From positions 37,890 to 101,889 of the forward strand of contig NZ_JBKEBF010000044.1 in assembly GCF_047973035.1 (NCBI RefSeq): a DNA stretch of 64,000 nucleotides. The letters are read 5' to 3'. Origin of the DNA: Oleidesulfovibrio sp047973035 (lineage in GTDB: Bacteria; Desulfobacterota; Desulfovibrionia; Desulfovibrionales; Desulfovibrionaceae). Every line of letters begins with the position of its first letter. The stretch's first letter is position 1. The translations under genes were made by a program, and so were the position numbers. Under the pieces are notes generated by a model. It was not told the DNA's origin. It ran no database searches and saw only the letters and a list, made by a program, of their open reading frames with translations. Shown piece by piece: positions 49,819 to 59,050 of the stretch.

Positions 49819-52002
49819 ATGTCACTCAAACAGTTGTTTTCAGTCTCAATCGTCGTGATGCTCTTATTGTCTTTCGCTGTTGTCGGGGTGTTTCTGAAAT
49901 ACGGAGACGCCGTGTCTTCCGAGAAAGAAGCTCTGGTTGAGCAAAAAAAGGCGATAGCACTTTCTGAAGAAATGGCGGGTGACTCCAGAGGGTTGACGGA
50001 GAATATCCGCCTGTACGGCCTCACTGGCGAAGTTCGTTATAAAGATGCGTACATGCGTATTTTGGATGAAAGTAACGGTAAAGTTGCCCGCAGTGACGGG
50101 ACCGTATTTTCCTTTATGGAAAAGGTTGAGAACTTTGGGGTTACTAAAGAAGAACTGAAAGCACTGAACGATGCGAAGAATCTTTCAAACGGACTGGCGG
50201 TCATTGAAACGGAAGTGATGAATGCCATTGATGCCCGTATAGCTGTAACCGGCGGTGGAAAGGCGTATAGAGACAGAATTGATCCGTCTACTGTTCAGCA
50301 ACTGGTCAGATTGTTTGATGATGAATACTACCTTTGGATAGGGAAGATTGGAGAAGCTGTCGGACGCTTCAATAAATCTCTGTTTACCAGAACGGGTAAG
50401 CGGGTTGCTGAGAGTCAGAAGAATGAAGATAAAATGAGTCATTATTTTTTTGCTACTTTGGGAGTCTTCATTGTTTTTAACATCAGCCTGCTGATACTCT
50501 TGTGGCGCAGCATCTCCCGCAGTATCGGCGGTGAGCCTAAACTGATGGAAGAGGTCGCAGCCGGCATCGCTGCGGGTGATCTTTCTGTAGCAAACCGGCT
50601 GAACAGGGCTTCTGCACAAGGTGTTGCCAAGGCTATGCTGGGGATTAACGACAGCCTTGAGCGGCTGGTGCAGGAGATGTCCGGCTCGCTTGATCAGATT
50701 AAGCAGGGCAAGTTGCGTATGGCTTGTGATGAAAGCAAGTTTACCGGTGCGTACAAGGGGCTGCTTGCGTCAACCAATCAGTTGATGGCCAATATTGTTT
50801 CTTATTTTGACCTGATTGCGACTCCGATTATGTGCGTGGATAATAAGTACAACATTCTTTTTATCAACAAAAAGGGCGCGGAGCTTGGCAACAAACAACC
50901 CACACAGTTGCAGGATACCAAGTGTCACGACTTGTTCCGTACCGATGCCTGCCAGAAGAGTGATTGTATTTGTGACAGGGCGATGAAAGCCAACGGCGTT
51001 ACGTCGGGAAGTACGGTTGCTCATCCTTTGGGTAAAGAGATGCTTATTTCTTATTCTGCAGCGCCGATTAAATCTGACTCGGGCGAAGTCATCGGCGCTT
51101 TTGAACAGGTTTTCGATGAGACTGCCATCAAATCCAGTCAGCAGAAAATGATGCAGGTTGCCGGTAATGCAACCAATATTGCAGACAGACTTGCCTCCGC
51201 CGCGGAAGAGCTGTCATCGCAGGTTGAACAGTCCAGCAACGGAACTGATACCCAACGGGAGCGCGTTGGCGAAACTGCTACCGCGATGGAACAAATGAAC
51301 GCAACGGTGTTAGAAGTGGCACAGAACGCTTCGTATGCTGCCGATAATGCGGAAAACAGCAGAACCAGTGCCCATGAGGGGAGCAGCGTTGTGGGGCAGT
51401 TGATCGACTCCATTCAACTGGCAGAGAGAGCGGCCAAGGGGCTTAAAGAACATATGGCTCAGCTTGGTGACCAAGCTCAAGGAATCGGCGGTATTATGAG
51501 CGTTATTTCAGACATTGCAGACCAGACGAACCTGCTTGCCCTGAATGCTGCCATTGAAGCCGCCCGTGCAGGGGACGCCGGACGGGGCTTTGCCGTTGTT
51601 GCAGATGAGGTTCGCAAGCTTGCAGAAAAAACGATGGTCGCCACCAGCGAAGTAAGTAACGCCGTCAGTTCGATTCAGAACGGAACACAGGTAAGTATTG
51701 CTTCAACAGATCAGGCTGTAGAGGCAATCATGCGCAGTACGGAATATGCGAACAACTCACAAAGTGAACTGGCGAAAATCGTCGGTTATGCGGAAACAAC
51801 AGCTGATCAGGTTCGGGCTATTGCCACCAGCGCAGAAGAACAATCCGCTGTGGCGGAAGAAATTACCAGAGCGACAGATGAAGTTAGCCAGATCGCTTTT
51901 GATGTTGCACAGGCCATGCAGCAAAGTAATCAGGCTGTGCGGGAGCTTGCAGAGCTTGCAGGAGAACTGCGGGAGCTGATCAGTGAGCTGACAGATAAAT
52001 AA
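49819..52002 (+). CDS. Methyl-accepting chemotaxis protein with periplasmic, HAMP-like and PAS domains
   Basis: 727 residues. TM1 ~8-27, a helical periplasmic sensor, TM2 ~210-231, a HAMP-like linker, a cytoplasmic PAS domain (~325-430) with the Cys pattern CHDLFRTDACQKSDCICD, and a signalling domain. The hairpin tip is DIADQTNLLALNAAIEAARA near residue 565. The PAS domain closely resembles that of the RsbR-like protein. No CheB/CheR pentapeptide tail is visible. It is followed by a strong terminator. Confidence 0.92.
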   Translation: MSLKQLFSVSIVVMLLLSFAVVGVFLKYGDAVSSEKEALVEQKKAIALSEEMAGDSRGLTENIRLYGLTGEVRYKDAYMRILDESNGKVARSDGTVFSFMEKVENFGVTKEELKALNDAKNLSNGLAVIETEVMNAIDARIAVTGGGKAYRDRIDPSTVQQLVRLFDDEYYLWIGKIGEAVGRFNKSLFTRTGKRVAESQKNEDKMSHYFFATLGVFIVFNISLLILLWRSISRSIGGEPKLMEEVAAGIAAGDLSVANRLNRASAQGVAKAMLGINDSLERLVQEMSGSLDQIKQGKLRMACDESKFTGAYKGLLASTNQLMANIVSYFDLIATPIMCVDNKYNILFINKKGAELGNKQPTQLQDTKCHDLFRTDACQKSDCICDRAMKANGVTSGSTVAHPLGKEMLISYSAAPIKSDSGEVIGAFEQVFDETAIKSSQQKMMQVAGNATNIADRLASAAEELSSQVEQSSNGTDTQRERVGETATAMEQMNATVLEVAQNASYAADNAENSRTSAHEGSSVVGQLIDSIQLAERAAKGLKEHMAQLGDQAQGIGGIMSVISDIADQTNLLALNAAIEAARAGDAGRGFAVVADEVRKLAEKTMVATSEVSNAVSSIQNGTQVSIASTDQAVEAIMRSTEYANNSQSELAKIVGYAETTADQVRAIATSAEEQSAVAEEITRATDEVSQIAFDVAQAMQQSNQAVRELAELAGELRELISELTDK

Positions 52003-52021
52003 CAGCCTCAGAACTGTCTAT

Positions 52022-52059
52022 AAAGCCCCGCATTGTGCATGTCGCAGTGCGGGGCTTTT
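52022..52059 (+). terminator. Terminator of the chemoreceptor gene
   Basis: AAAGCCCCGCA (52022-52032) pairs with TGCGGGGCTTT (52048-52058), and a T follows. Confidence 0.85.
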
Positions 52060-52070
52060 GCATTATATAA

Positions 52071-52442
52071 CTAGCCGGATTGAAGCGGACCTTGGTAATG
52101 CAGGAATATTTCTATGCGGATTACGGTGTGGCCGTTTGCGGTGCCTGCAAGGTGAAAGCCGTTATCTTGAATGCTATGGCCTTGCAGTGTTAGCGGTGCG
52201 GTTTTAAACCTGCCAAGTCCCATATGTTCCGGTGATCCGGTACGGACTATATCCAATCTTCCCGTTATCCCTTCACCGCGTTGCCGTAGTTCGCCTGTAA
52301 ACGAATTATGTGCGGTGGTTCCTTGCAGAGTGCCGTGTTGCAGGATTGCCGTCCCCGTTTCTTCATAGGTTCCGGCTACGCATCGTATCTGGTAGTTCCC
52401 GTCTCGCGGCAGGCTGCTGCTTTGTTCTTTTGTAATGCTCAT
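52071..52442 (-). CDS. Small beta-rich protein, perhaps GrlR-like
   Basis: 123 residues. The pattern GNYQIRCVAGTYEETGTAIL, QHGTLQGTTAHNSFTGELRQ, then a second repeat with GHSIQDNGFHLAGTANGHTV resembles the beta-sheet layout of GrlR-type proteins, but this is weak. The ribosome binding site is not strong. No neighbours share its strand. Confidence 0.5.
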   Translation of the reverse strand: MSITKEQSSSLPRDGNYQIRCVAGTYEETGTAILQHGTLQGTTAHNSFTGELRQRGEGITGRLDIVRTGSPEHMGLGRFKTAPLTLQGHSIQDNGFHLAGTANGHTVIRIEIFLHYQGPLQSG

Positions 52443-52619
52443 AGGCTACCCTGTAGCGCATTGCATTCATATTGTCTCGGTTGCAACCTTATTTTTGTAC
52501 CGGTGTTTCGATTTGCTTGTGGGCAAGACGTCAGCTATAGGTGGCTGGACATACTGATTGTAAGTGCATAAGCACATAGAGCCGCCTGTGCGGTATTATT
52601 TTTCAACAAGGTGAGTGAA

Positions 52620-54305
52620 ATGAGCAATAATGAACCGGATAAGATTATTTACTCCATGGTCAGGGTGTCCAAGCGACACGGCCAGAAGGAAGTTCTTAAG
52701 GATATTTCGCTTTCGTATTTTTACGGCGCCAAGATCGGCGTGCTGGGCCTTAACGGTTCCGGTAAGTCTTCGCTGCTGAAGATTCTTGCCGGAGTCGATC
52801 AGGCCTTTGACGGTAAGACTGTTCTTTCACCGGGGTTTACCATCGGCTATCTGGAGCAGGAGCCGCTGCAGAATGAAACCCGCACAGTACGCGAGGTTGT
52901 GGAAGAAGGCGTAGGCGAAGTAATGCAACTGGTGAATGAATTCAACGAGATCAATGCCAAGTTTGCAGAGCCCATGGAACCGGAAGAAATGGATGCACTG
53001 ATTACCCGTCAGGCAGAAGTGCAGGAACTGATGGACGCCAAGGGGGCGTGGGACATTGATTCCCGCCTTGAGATGGCTATGGACGCGTTGCGTTGTCCGC
53101 CTGCTGATACTTCTGTTTCCGTTATTTCCGGTGGTGAAAAACGTCGCGTGGCTTTGTGCCGTCTGCTGCTGCAGAACCCCGATATCCTGCTGCTTGACGA
53201 ACCCACCAACCATCTTGATGCAGAGTCTGTTGCATGGCTTGAACGCTTTCTGCAGAGCTTCCCGGGCACAGTCATCGCCGTTACCCACGACCGTTACTTC
53301 CTTGATAACGTTGCGGGCTGGATTCTGGAACTTGACCGTGGCCGCGGCATTCCGTGGAAGGGCAACTACTCCAGCTGGCTGGAAGAGAAGGAAAAGCGTA
53401 TTGCCACAGAAGAACGGTCTGAAGCAGAACGTAAAAAGACCCTTGAGCGTGAACTTGAGTGGATTCGTATGTCCCCCAAGGGGCGTCATGCCAAATCCAA
53501 GGCTCGTATCAACGCATACGAGGCTATGCTGAGCCACGAGTCAGAAAAACATTCCAAGGATCTTGAAATCTACATTCCCCCGGGACCGCGTCTTGGTAAA
53601 GTAGTTGTTCAGGCTGAAGGTCTTTGCAAGTCCATGGGCGACAAGCTGCTTGTGGATGGTGCCGATTTTATTATTCCGCCCAACGCCATTGTAGGTATTG
53701 TCGGACCTAACGGCGCCGGTAAGTCTACCATGTTCAAGATGCTGGTAGGGGAAGAACAGCCCGATGCCGGTACTCTTAAGGTAGGCGAGACTGTAACGTT
53801 TGCTTACGCCGATCAGGGACGTGGTTCTTTGGAAGCCGGTAAGACCGTGTTTGAAGTGATCAGTGAAGGTTATGAAACCATCAAGCTGGGCAACAGGGAA
53901 GTGAACAGCCGTGCTTACTGCTCGCGCCTCGGACTTACAGGCGCAGACCAGCAGAAAAAGGTTGATGTTCTTTCCGGCGGTGAGCGTAACAGAGTTCATC
54001 TTGCCCGTATGCTTAAATCCGGTGCAAACGTTCTGCTGCTTGACGAACCTACCAACGACCTTGATGTGAACACCATGCGTGCACTTGAAGACGCATTAGA
54101 TAACTTTGCAGGTTGCGTGATGGTTATCAGCCACGACCGCTGGTTCCTTGACCGTATTGCAACCCACATCATGGCTTTTGAAGGTGACTCGCAAGTTGTC
54201 TTCTACGAAGGCAACTATTCTGAGTATGATGCAGACAGAAAGCGTCGCCTCGGCAAAGATGCGGATCAGCCTCATCGCATCAAGTACCGCAAGCTTACCC
54301 GCTAA
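52620..54305 (+). CDS. ettA: Energy-dependent translational throttle protein EttA (ABC-F)
   Basis: 561 residues from the ATG at 52620 (AAGGTGAG five bases upstream); a GTG at 52611 is the alternative. Two ABC ATPase domains: Walker A GLNGSGKSS and GPNGAGKST, signatures ISGGEKRRVALCR and LSGGERNRVHLAR, Walker B LLLDEPTNHLDAE and LLLDEPTNDLDVN. The inter-domain linker contains KKTLERELEWIRMSPKGRHA, typical of EttA. It binds the ribosomal E site and gates the first peptide bond according to ATP/ADP. Confidence 0.96.
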   Translation: MSNNEPDKIIYSMVRVSKRHGQKEVLKDISLSYFYGAKIGVLGLNGSGKSSLLKILAGVDQAFDGKTVLSPGFTIGYLEQEPLQNETRTVREVVEEGVGEVMQLVNEFNEINAKFAEPMEPEEMDALITRQAEVQELMDAKGAWDIDSRLEMAMDALRCPPADTSVSVISGGEKRRVALCRLLLQNPDILLLDEPTNHLDAESVAWLERFLQSFPGTVIAVTHDRYFLDNVAGWILELDRGRGIPWKGNYSSWLEEKEKRIATEERSEAERKKTLERELEWIRMSPKGRHAKSKARINAYEAMLSHESEKHSKDLEIYIPPGPRLGKVVVQAEGLCKSMGDKLLVDGADFIIPPNAIVGIVGPNGAGKSTMFKMLVGEEQPDAGTLKVGETVTFAYADQGRGSLEAGKTVFEVISEGYETIKLGNREVNSRAYCSRLGLTGADQQKKVDVLSGGERNRVHLARMLKSGANVLLLDEPTNDLDVNTMRALEDALDNFAGCVMVISHDRWFLDRIATHIMAFEGDSQVVFYEGNYSEYDADRKRRLGKDADQPHRIKYRKLTR

Positions 54306-54340
54306 GTTGCAGCAGCTGTAATGCTGCGTTGTACAATAAT

Positions 54341-54375
54341 AACGAGAGGGCGCCCTGGCGTCCTCTCGTTTTGTT
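54341..54375 (+). terminator. Terminator of ettA
   Basis: ACGAGAGG (54342-54349) pairs with CCTCTCGT (54362-54369), with inner GC pairing, and TTTTGTTTT follows. Confidence 0.85.
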
Positions 54376-54387
54376 TTGGCTAGCCAC

Positions 54388-55011
54388 TTAGGGCAGACTG
54401 CCGTCCGAAGTCTGTATTTCAGGTAGTTGCTCTATGTTGATAACACACGAACGCTTCAGTTCGTTGTAACGTTTGTATTCTTTTGCGCTGAGTATGTATG
54501 TGACAGGGATATCTGCCAGGCCGTTTTGCAGGTATTGAAAAACCCAATAGGCCCTTAAAGCCGCAAGTTGCAGGTTTGTGACAGCTGCTCCTTTTTGCAG
54601 GCTAAGGCTTACTACGTCGTTTGTTTCCGGAATACTGAACGTTGTGTCAATTTGGCCCATGCTTCCGTCATAGACTGTAACCGCTTTGCGTACACTTTTG
54701 TCTGCCGTTCCGTGCAGGGTAATGGCAATGGGGTGCGCAGGCTGCTTTGCATAGGCGTGGCGGACTGTCATGATAATTCTTTGCAGACCAGCCGAAGAGC
54801 TCCCTCTGTAGCCAGCATTTGTAAAAAGTATTTTGTGCGTTGTGGTTAGGGGACTACCTGCATGAGCAAGGCTAGAGGGGGCTTGGGTGGTATCAGTGAA
54901 GGGGACTGTGGGGACGAGGCTGGCGGGCGTCTGGAATTCTGTTTGGGTTGGTGCGTGTGTAAGAGGAATGGCAGAGGAGTGCAACAACAAAGCCAGATTC
55001 ACAGGAAACAT
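54388..55011 (-). CDS. Exported hypothetical protein with OmpA-like end
   Basis: 207 residues. A hydrophobic N-terminus and a Pro/Thr-rich linker lead to a region (ILFTNAGYRGSS; HPIAITLHGTADKSVRKAVT; NLQLAALRAYWVFQYLQNGL) that resembles an OmpA/MotB peptidoglycan-binding domain in order, but the usual NxxLSxxRA motif is not exact. It overlaps the upstream membrane gene by 13 bases and probably works with it. Confidence 0.55.
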   Translation of the reverse strand: MFPVNLALLLHSSAIPLTHAPTQTEFQTPASLVPTVPFTDTTQAPSSLAHAGSPLTTTHKILFTNAGYRGSSSAGLQRIIMTVRHAYAKQPAHPIAITLHGTADKSVRKAVTVYDGSMGQIDTTFSIPETNDVVSLSLQKGAAVTNLQLAALRAYWVFQYLQNGLADIPVTYILSAKEYKRYNELKRSCVINIEQLPEIQTSDGSLP

Positions 55012-55412
55012 AATGCAAAAAGTAAAACGGGCCAGTGGACAGCTTTACTGTCATGCTTTGTCATGGCTTGTACAGCAGGCGTAAACAGCCTCAGGCGGAT
55101 AAGCAGCTTTTCGTACCAGTGTAATGGGGGCATTACTCCGTAAGCGGAGAGCATTGGGTAAAACTGTTTGTTCTTATTATACGTAACGAAGTTACGCACG
55201 AGATCTATAACAAGGAACAATGATACTGTGGCTATGAATAACGTGTTGGAAATAAATGAAAAAAGTGTAGCAAGAATAGGGAAGAGCGAAGCTATGATGC
55301 GGGGCCGCCAGGGAGAATCCGGGACCAGATGACCTACCCATACGTTGCCGAGCGAAAGGAACGTCGCCAGAAGGATTGCCCATAGGATCGTTAAGATGTA
55401 ACTAAACTGCAT
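54999..55412 (-). CDS. Small membrane protein, unknown
   Basis: 137 residues with three or four membrane helices (YILTILWAILLATFLSLGNV; IIASLFPILATLFSFISNTL; FIATVSLFLVIDLV). The layout, a membrane protein followed by an OmpA-like protein, recalls MotA-MotB-type pairs, but the sequence is not MotA. No family recognised. Confidence 0.6.
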   Translation of the reverse strand: MQFSYILTILWAILLATFLSLGNVWVGHLVPDSPWRPRIIASLFPILATLFSFISNTLFIATVSLFLVIDLVRNFVTYNKNKQFYPMLSAYGVMPPLHWYEKLLIRLRLFTPAVQAMTKHDSKAVHWPVLLFALCFL

Positions 55413-55477
55413 CGTTAGCCCTTTTTATTTTTATATAGAGCTATCGATATAGGCTTTGTATGCAGAAGGCAAGAGAA

Positions 55478-55504
55478 AAACCGGTCAGCTGGGCTGACCG
55501 GTTT
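55478..55504 (-). terminator. Terminator of the CZB chemoreceptor gene
   Basis: AAACCGGTCAGC (55478-55489) pairs with GCTGACCGGTTT (55493-55504) around a 3-base loop. The T tract is on the minus strand. Confidence 0.85.
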
Positions 55505-55526
55505 TGGGTATTTTGATGTAGTGTGA

Positions 55527-57572
55527 CTAGTAGCGTTCGAAATCCTCGTCATCGCTTAGTACGATGGGGCTGGCTCCCTTTCGCGTAGCTGGTGTTTCCG
55601 GCAGTTGCGGGGCATACCCACGGCTGCCGGAACTTCGATGTACCGGGCGCGTAGTTGCTTGTACGTCGAATCTTGTCGCAGTGCTCGTTGCAGTGTCTGT
55701 TTTGAAATAACTGACCGTTTGCAGAAGTTGTTCCGCTTGCGACGAAAGCTCCTCACTGGTTGAGGCCATTTCTTCTGCAGCAGCAGCGTTATTCTGTACA
55801 ACCTGATCCAGTTGCTGCACTGCTTTATTGACGTGTTCAACGCCTGTGGCCTGTTCCGCTGTTCCTGCGGCAATGTCCTGCACAAGGTCAGATGTTTTCT
55901 TGATCATGGGAACAAGTTCTTCCAGCAGTCTTCCGGCCTCTTCTGCCACCCTCACGCTGGTTCCGGAAAGGTTGCCGATTTCAGCGGCTGCCTGTCCGCT
56001 GCGCTCAGCAAGCTTGCGTACCTCTGCTGCCACAACGGCAAATCCTTTGCCATGCTCGCCTGCACGGGCTGCTTCAATGGCAGCGTTCAGGGCCAGCAGG
56101 TTTGTCTGGCGGGCAATTTCTTCAATGATGGCAATCTTGCCTGCAATATCCTTCATTGCAGATACAGTGCTGGTAACGGCGTTTCCGCTTTCTTCTGCAC
56201 TTATGGCTGCCTTGCGGGCTACGCTGTCTGTTTCTGCTGCATTGTGAGCATTGCGCTGGGTTGTGGCTGCCATTTCTTCCATGCTGGAGGTGATTTCTTC
56301 TACAGATGCCGCCTGTTCAGTTGCGCCTTGAGACAGTGCCTGGGCCGAAGCGGAAAGCTGCTCACTTCCGGCAGCAACATTGCCTGCGCCGGATTCGATT
56401 TCACCTGTAATTCCCTTGAGCTGTTCAGTCATCTGGCGCATAGCATCAGCCATCTGTCCAACTTCATCAGCTTGGTTTACGTCAATCCGGGCTGTCAGGT
56501 CGCCATCGGCAATCTGGCGGGTATAATCAATACCTTTGCGTAACGGAGCTACGATGCCGCGCGAGATTACCGTGGCAGCGATAAGACCTACGATAAGCGA
56601 GATAAAACCGACTACCAGAACAACGGCCTGTGTATTGGTGGCAGCGTCGAGCATCTGCTGATCTGTCATAATGTCATCCGCTGTGGTGTCGCGGACGGCA
56701 AACAGAATTTCCTGTACTTTTTTCAAAGCAGGAGTCGTTTTTTCCACAAAAATACGTCTGGCTTTTTCCATACCGGCCATACGGTCATCGTGCATGGCTA
56801 TTATCGCGTCCAACGATGCGATAGTTTGTTTGGCGATGGGAACAATTTTTGAATGATACTGCCGCAGTGCTTCTGCGTGTTGACCTGCTCCCACAAGGCC
56901 TTCGAGGTCATGCCCCGCATGATGCAGTTGCTCGTGCGCGGGAATCATCTGCTCGATTGCAGCGGCCAGCTTCGGGTCTTTAGTGTGCAGTTGCTGCAAC
57001 CCTTCGCTGTTCAGCCATTTGCCAAGCGCACACTTTGCAGGGTCAAGTTGTACACCAAGCGAAGCGCGTGATGGGTCGGATACTTTGACCATGACTGCAT
57101 TCAGCCAATATAGGTGGTCGGCTTTTTTGTCGCGGAGGAAAGCTCCGAGTGAAGAGTCTGTAGGAGTATAAGCGGCCTGAATATCCAAAGCAGAATTATG
57201 CAATTCTTCATGGGGGCCTTCAATGGCGGAAAGAAGCGGGGCTATACGAGGTACAAGCTTTTCTGCCTGTCTGCGCTCGGGGCCGTACAACCACTTACCG
57301 AAAGCGCATAATTTGTGGTCTGTCTGAGCGGAAAGTTCGTTGACGTTGTCATCGTTAAGAAGTGTCTGCACCTGTTCTGCCCATTTCAGGTGGTCAACAA
57401 CCCGCTGGACAACATCGCCTCGTAGCTTATTACCTTCGATTACCTGCTGTGCATTGTGGACGATGGTGCCAATACCGAAATACGACCAGCCTGCAACAAC
57501 AACTACCAGTGCCAGTACCAGCCCGAAACCAGCAGCAAATTTACCTGCCAGCCTGATGTTTTTCCAGCGCAT
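55527..57572 (-). CDS. Methyl-accepting chemotaxis protein with tandem CZB-like sensor
   Basis: 681 residues. TM1 ~9-33 and TM2 ~315-338 enclose a periplasmic domain. This domain holds two copies of the chemoreceptor zinc-binding pattern: DHLKWAEQVQTLL...CAFGKWLYG...HEELHN, and DHLYWLNAVMVKV...CALGKWLNS...HEQLHH. HAMP and signalling domains follow, with tip IARQTNLLALNAAIEAARAG. CZB domains bind zinc and usually sit in the cytoplasm, so periplasmic duplication is unusual. The C-terminus is polar, without a clear CheR pentapeptide. Confidence 0.9.
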   Translation of the reverse strand: MRWKNIRLAGKFAAGFGLVLALVVVVAGWSYFGIGTIVHNAQQVIEGNKLRGDVVQRVVDHLKWAEQVQTLLNDDNVNELSAQTDHKLCAFGKWLYGPERRQAEKLVPRIAPLLSAIEGPHEELHNSALDIQAAYTPTDSSLGAFLRDKKADHLYWLNAVMVKVSDPSRASLGVQLDPAKCALGKWLNSEGLQQLHTKDPKLAAAIEQMIPAHEQLHHAGHDLEGLVGAGQHAEALRQYHSKIVPIAKQTIASLDAIIAMHDDRMAGMEKARRIFVEKTTPALKKVQEILFAVRDTTADDIMTDQQMLDAATNTQAVVLVVGFISLIVGLIAATVISRGIVAPLRKGIDYTRQIADGDLTARIDVNQADEVGQMADAMRQMTEQLKGITGEIESGAGNVAAGSEQLSASAQALSQGATEQAASVEEITSSMEEMAATTQRNAHNAAETDSVARKAAISAEESGNAVTSTVSAMKDIAGKIAIIEEIARQTNLLALNAAIEAARAGEHGKGFAVVAAEVRKLAERSGQAAAEIGNLSGTSVRVAEEAGRLLEELVPMIKKTSDLVQDIAAGTAEQATGVEHVNKAVQQLDQVVQNNAAAAEEMASTSEELSSQAEQLLQTVSYFKTDTATSTATRFDVQATTRPVHRSSGSRGYAPQLPETPATRKGASPIVLSDDEDFERY

Positions 57573-57737
57573 AATTGCCCCCTGAACTGTAACAAAAAAC
57601 GGGTGTTGTGGTGTGTTACGTTAAATATAATTCGTAAATATAGTCTTACACTATGGGGTCTTGTCAATTATTGCATGTAGAAAGTCGTATTGCGTTTTAG
57701 AATGCTTCATAAAATAAATGTGTACGCTCATAAAAAT

Positions 57738-57768
57738 AAAAAAGGCCGCATTATCTGCGGCCTTTTTG
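57738..57768 (-). terminator. Terminator of the TetR gene
   Basis: AAAAAGGCCGCA pairs with TGCGGCCTTTTT (57756-57767) around a 5-base loop. Both flanks are A/T runs, so it may work in both directions. Confidence 0.85.
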
Positions 57769-57791
57769 AATATAGTATTGTTTGTTTTTAT

Positions 57792-58376
57792 CTATTCGCA
57801 GGTAAGCATGTGGCGAATGTTGTCAATAACGCTACGCAGAACATCGTCGGAAGGTTCAACAAAGCCGAAATGCATAGCACGAACAAGACCTACGACAAGG
57901 CTTACAATCATCCCGGCAGTATCGTTGGTGTTTACACCCTGACGAATTGAGCCGTCCTGCTTTCCTTCTTCAAGCGCCTGAGTCAGGTACTCGGTAAGGT
58001 AGGTATAGATTTCCTGAATCTGCAGAAAAACATCGTCATTTCTGTGACCGTAACGGGTTGGTGCGTCACGGAAAATAAGGCAGAACTCCATGTTGTTCTT
58101 TTTAACAAACACATAGAAAGACTTGATGATGGAAATAACTTTTTCCATGCTGCTTTCGGGAGTACGTACCTCAAGATATTTTTCAATATCACTGATGAGC
58201 TGCTTCTTTACATTGGTAACCAATGTCAGAAAGATATCGTCTTTAGTCTTGAAGTGACGGAAGATAGTGCCTTCAGCCACGCCAGCTTCGCGTGCAAGCA
58301 AGCTGGTGGGTGTATTGTTAAAGCCGCGCTCAGCAAAAAGGCGTGCGGCGGTATCAAGTATAATGTCGCGTTTCAT
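57792..58376 (-). CDS. TetR-family transcriptional regulator
   Basis: 194 residues from the ATG at 58376 (AGGGA upstream). HTH: KRDIILDTAARLFAERGFNN, TPTSLLAREAGVAEGTIFRH and FKTKDDIF. The C-terminal helical domain would bind a ligand that is not inferable. The regulated gene is not evident: the gene downstream ends at its own terminator and the upstream region (58377-58620) holds no gene. A repeat TGAGTGAGTGAACACAC just upstream could be its operator. Confidence 0.9.
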   Translation of the reverse strand: MKRDIILDTAARLFAERGFNNTPTSLLAREAGVAEGTIFRHFKTKDDIFLTLVTNVKKQLISDIEKYLEVRTPESSMEKVISIIKSFYVFVKKNNMEFCLIFRDAPTRYGHRNDDVFLQIQEIYTYLTEYLTQALEEGKQDGSIRQGVNTNDTAGMIVSLVVGLVRAMHFGFVEPSDDVLRSVIDNIRHMLTCE

Positions 58377-58620
58377 GAGATCCCTACAATGGTATGTTGC
58401 AGTAATAAACGGTGTGTTCACTCACTCAGAGGTGTGGTGATACTCCTGCCGCTACAAAGTGTCAACGCAATACCTGTCATAAGTAAGTAATGACGGGCAT
58501 ATTCTAGATTCCTGAGACAGTTTGTTCAGCAAACAGAATAGCATGACAGTTAAAAATTTGTTCGAGTGAGCAGTCTGAAAAATTATATAAACGCAGCTCT
58601 ATTTGTCTGCATACGTATTA

Positions 58621-59028
58621 TTATTTGCTGCGGCACAATATTTTTTCAATTGTATGCATCAGAGCCGCCAGGTCAAGTGGCTTGTTGAGTACTGCATCAA
58701 ATCCGATTTTTGAGAGCCGCTCAAGGGCTTCAAGCGAATCATGTGCCGTCATGGCAACGACAGGTATACCGCAATACCTGTCTTGCCCGTCCCGAATTCT
58801 TTTGAGAGCTTCATCTCCGGTCATAAAGGGCAATTCAATGTCCATCAGAACCAGATCAAAAGGCTGTGCCTCAAGTGCCTTCAGGCAGGCTTCTCCGTCT
58901 TGAACACAATGGACGTTGTACTGCTTTTTTTGCAGTGCAAAACGCAACATGGTGCTGCTGACATTATTATCTTCAACTACCAGAATCGTTGTATTCTTCT
59001 GGTGTTCAGAGGCGGGGGAATGTGTCAT
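58621..59028 (-). CDS. Stand-alone response regulator receiver
   Basis: 135 residues: a single receiver domain with VVEDNNVSSTMLRFALQ, phospho-acceptor VLMDIELPFMTGDEALKRIR, AMTAHD and NKPLDL. It has no output domain. It follows the large hybrid kinase by 22 bases and so is its likely partner. Confidence 0.92.
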   Translation of the reverse strand: MTHSPASEHQKNTTILVVEDNNVSSTMLRFALQKKQYNVHCVQDGEACLKALEAQPFDLVLMDIELPFMTGDEALKRIRDGQDRYCGIPVVAMTAHDSLEALERLSKIGFDAVLNKPLDLAALMHTIEKILCRSK

Positions 59029-59050
59029 TGGAATCCGCCTGTAGCTGGTA

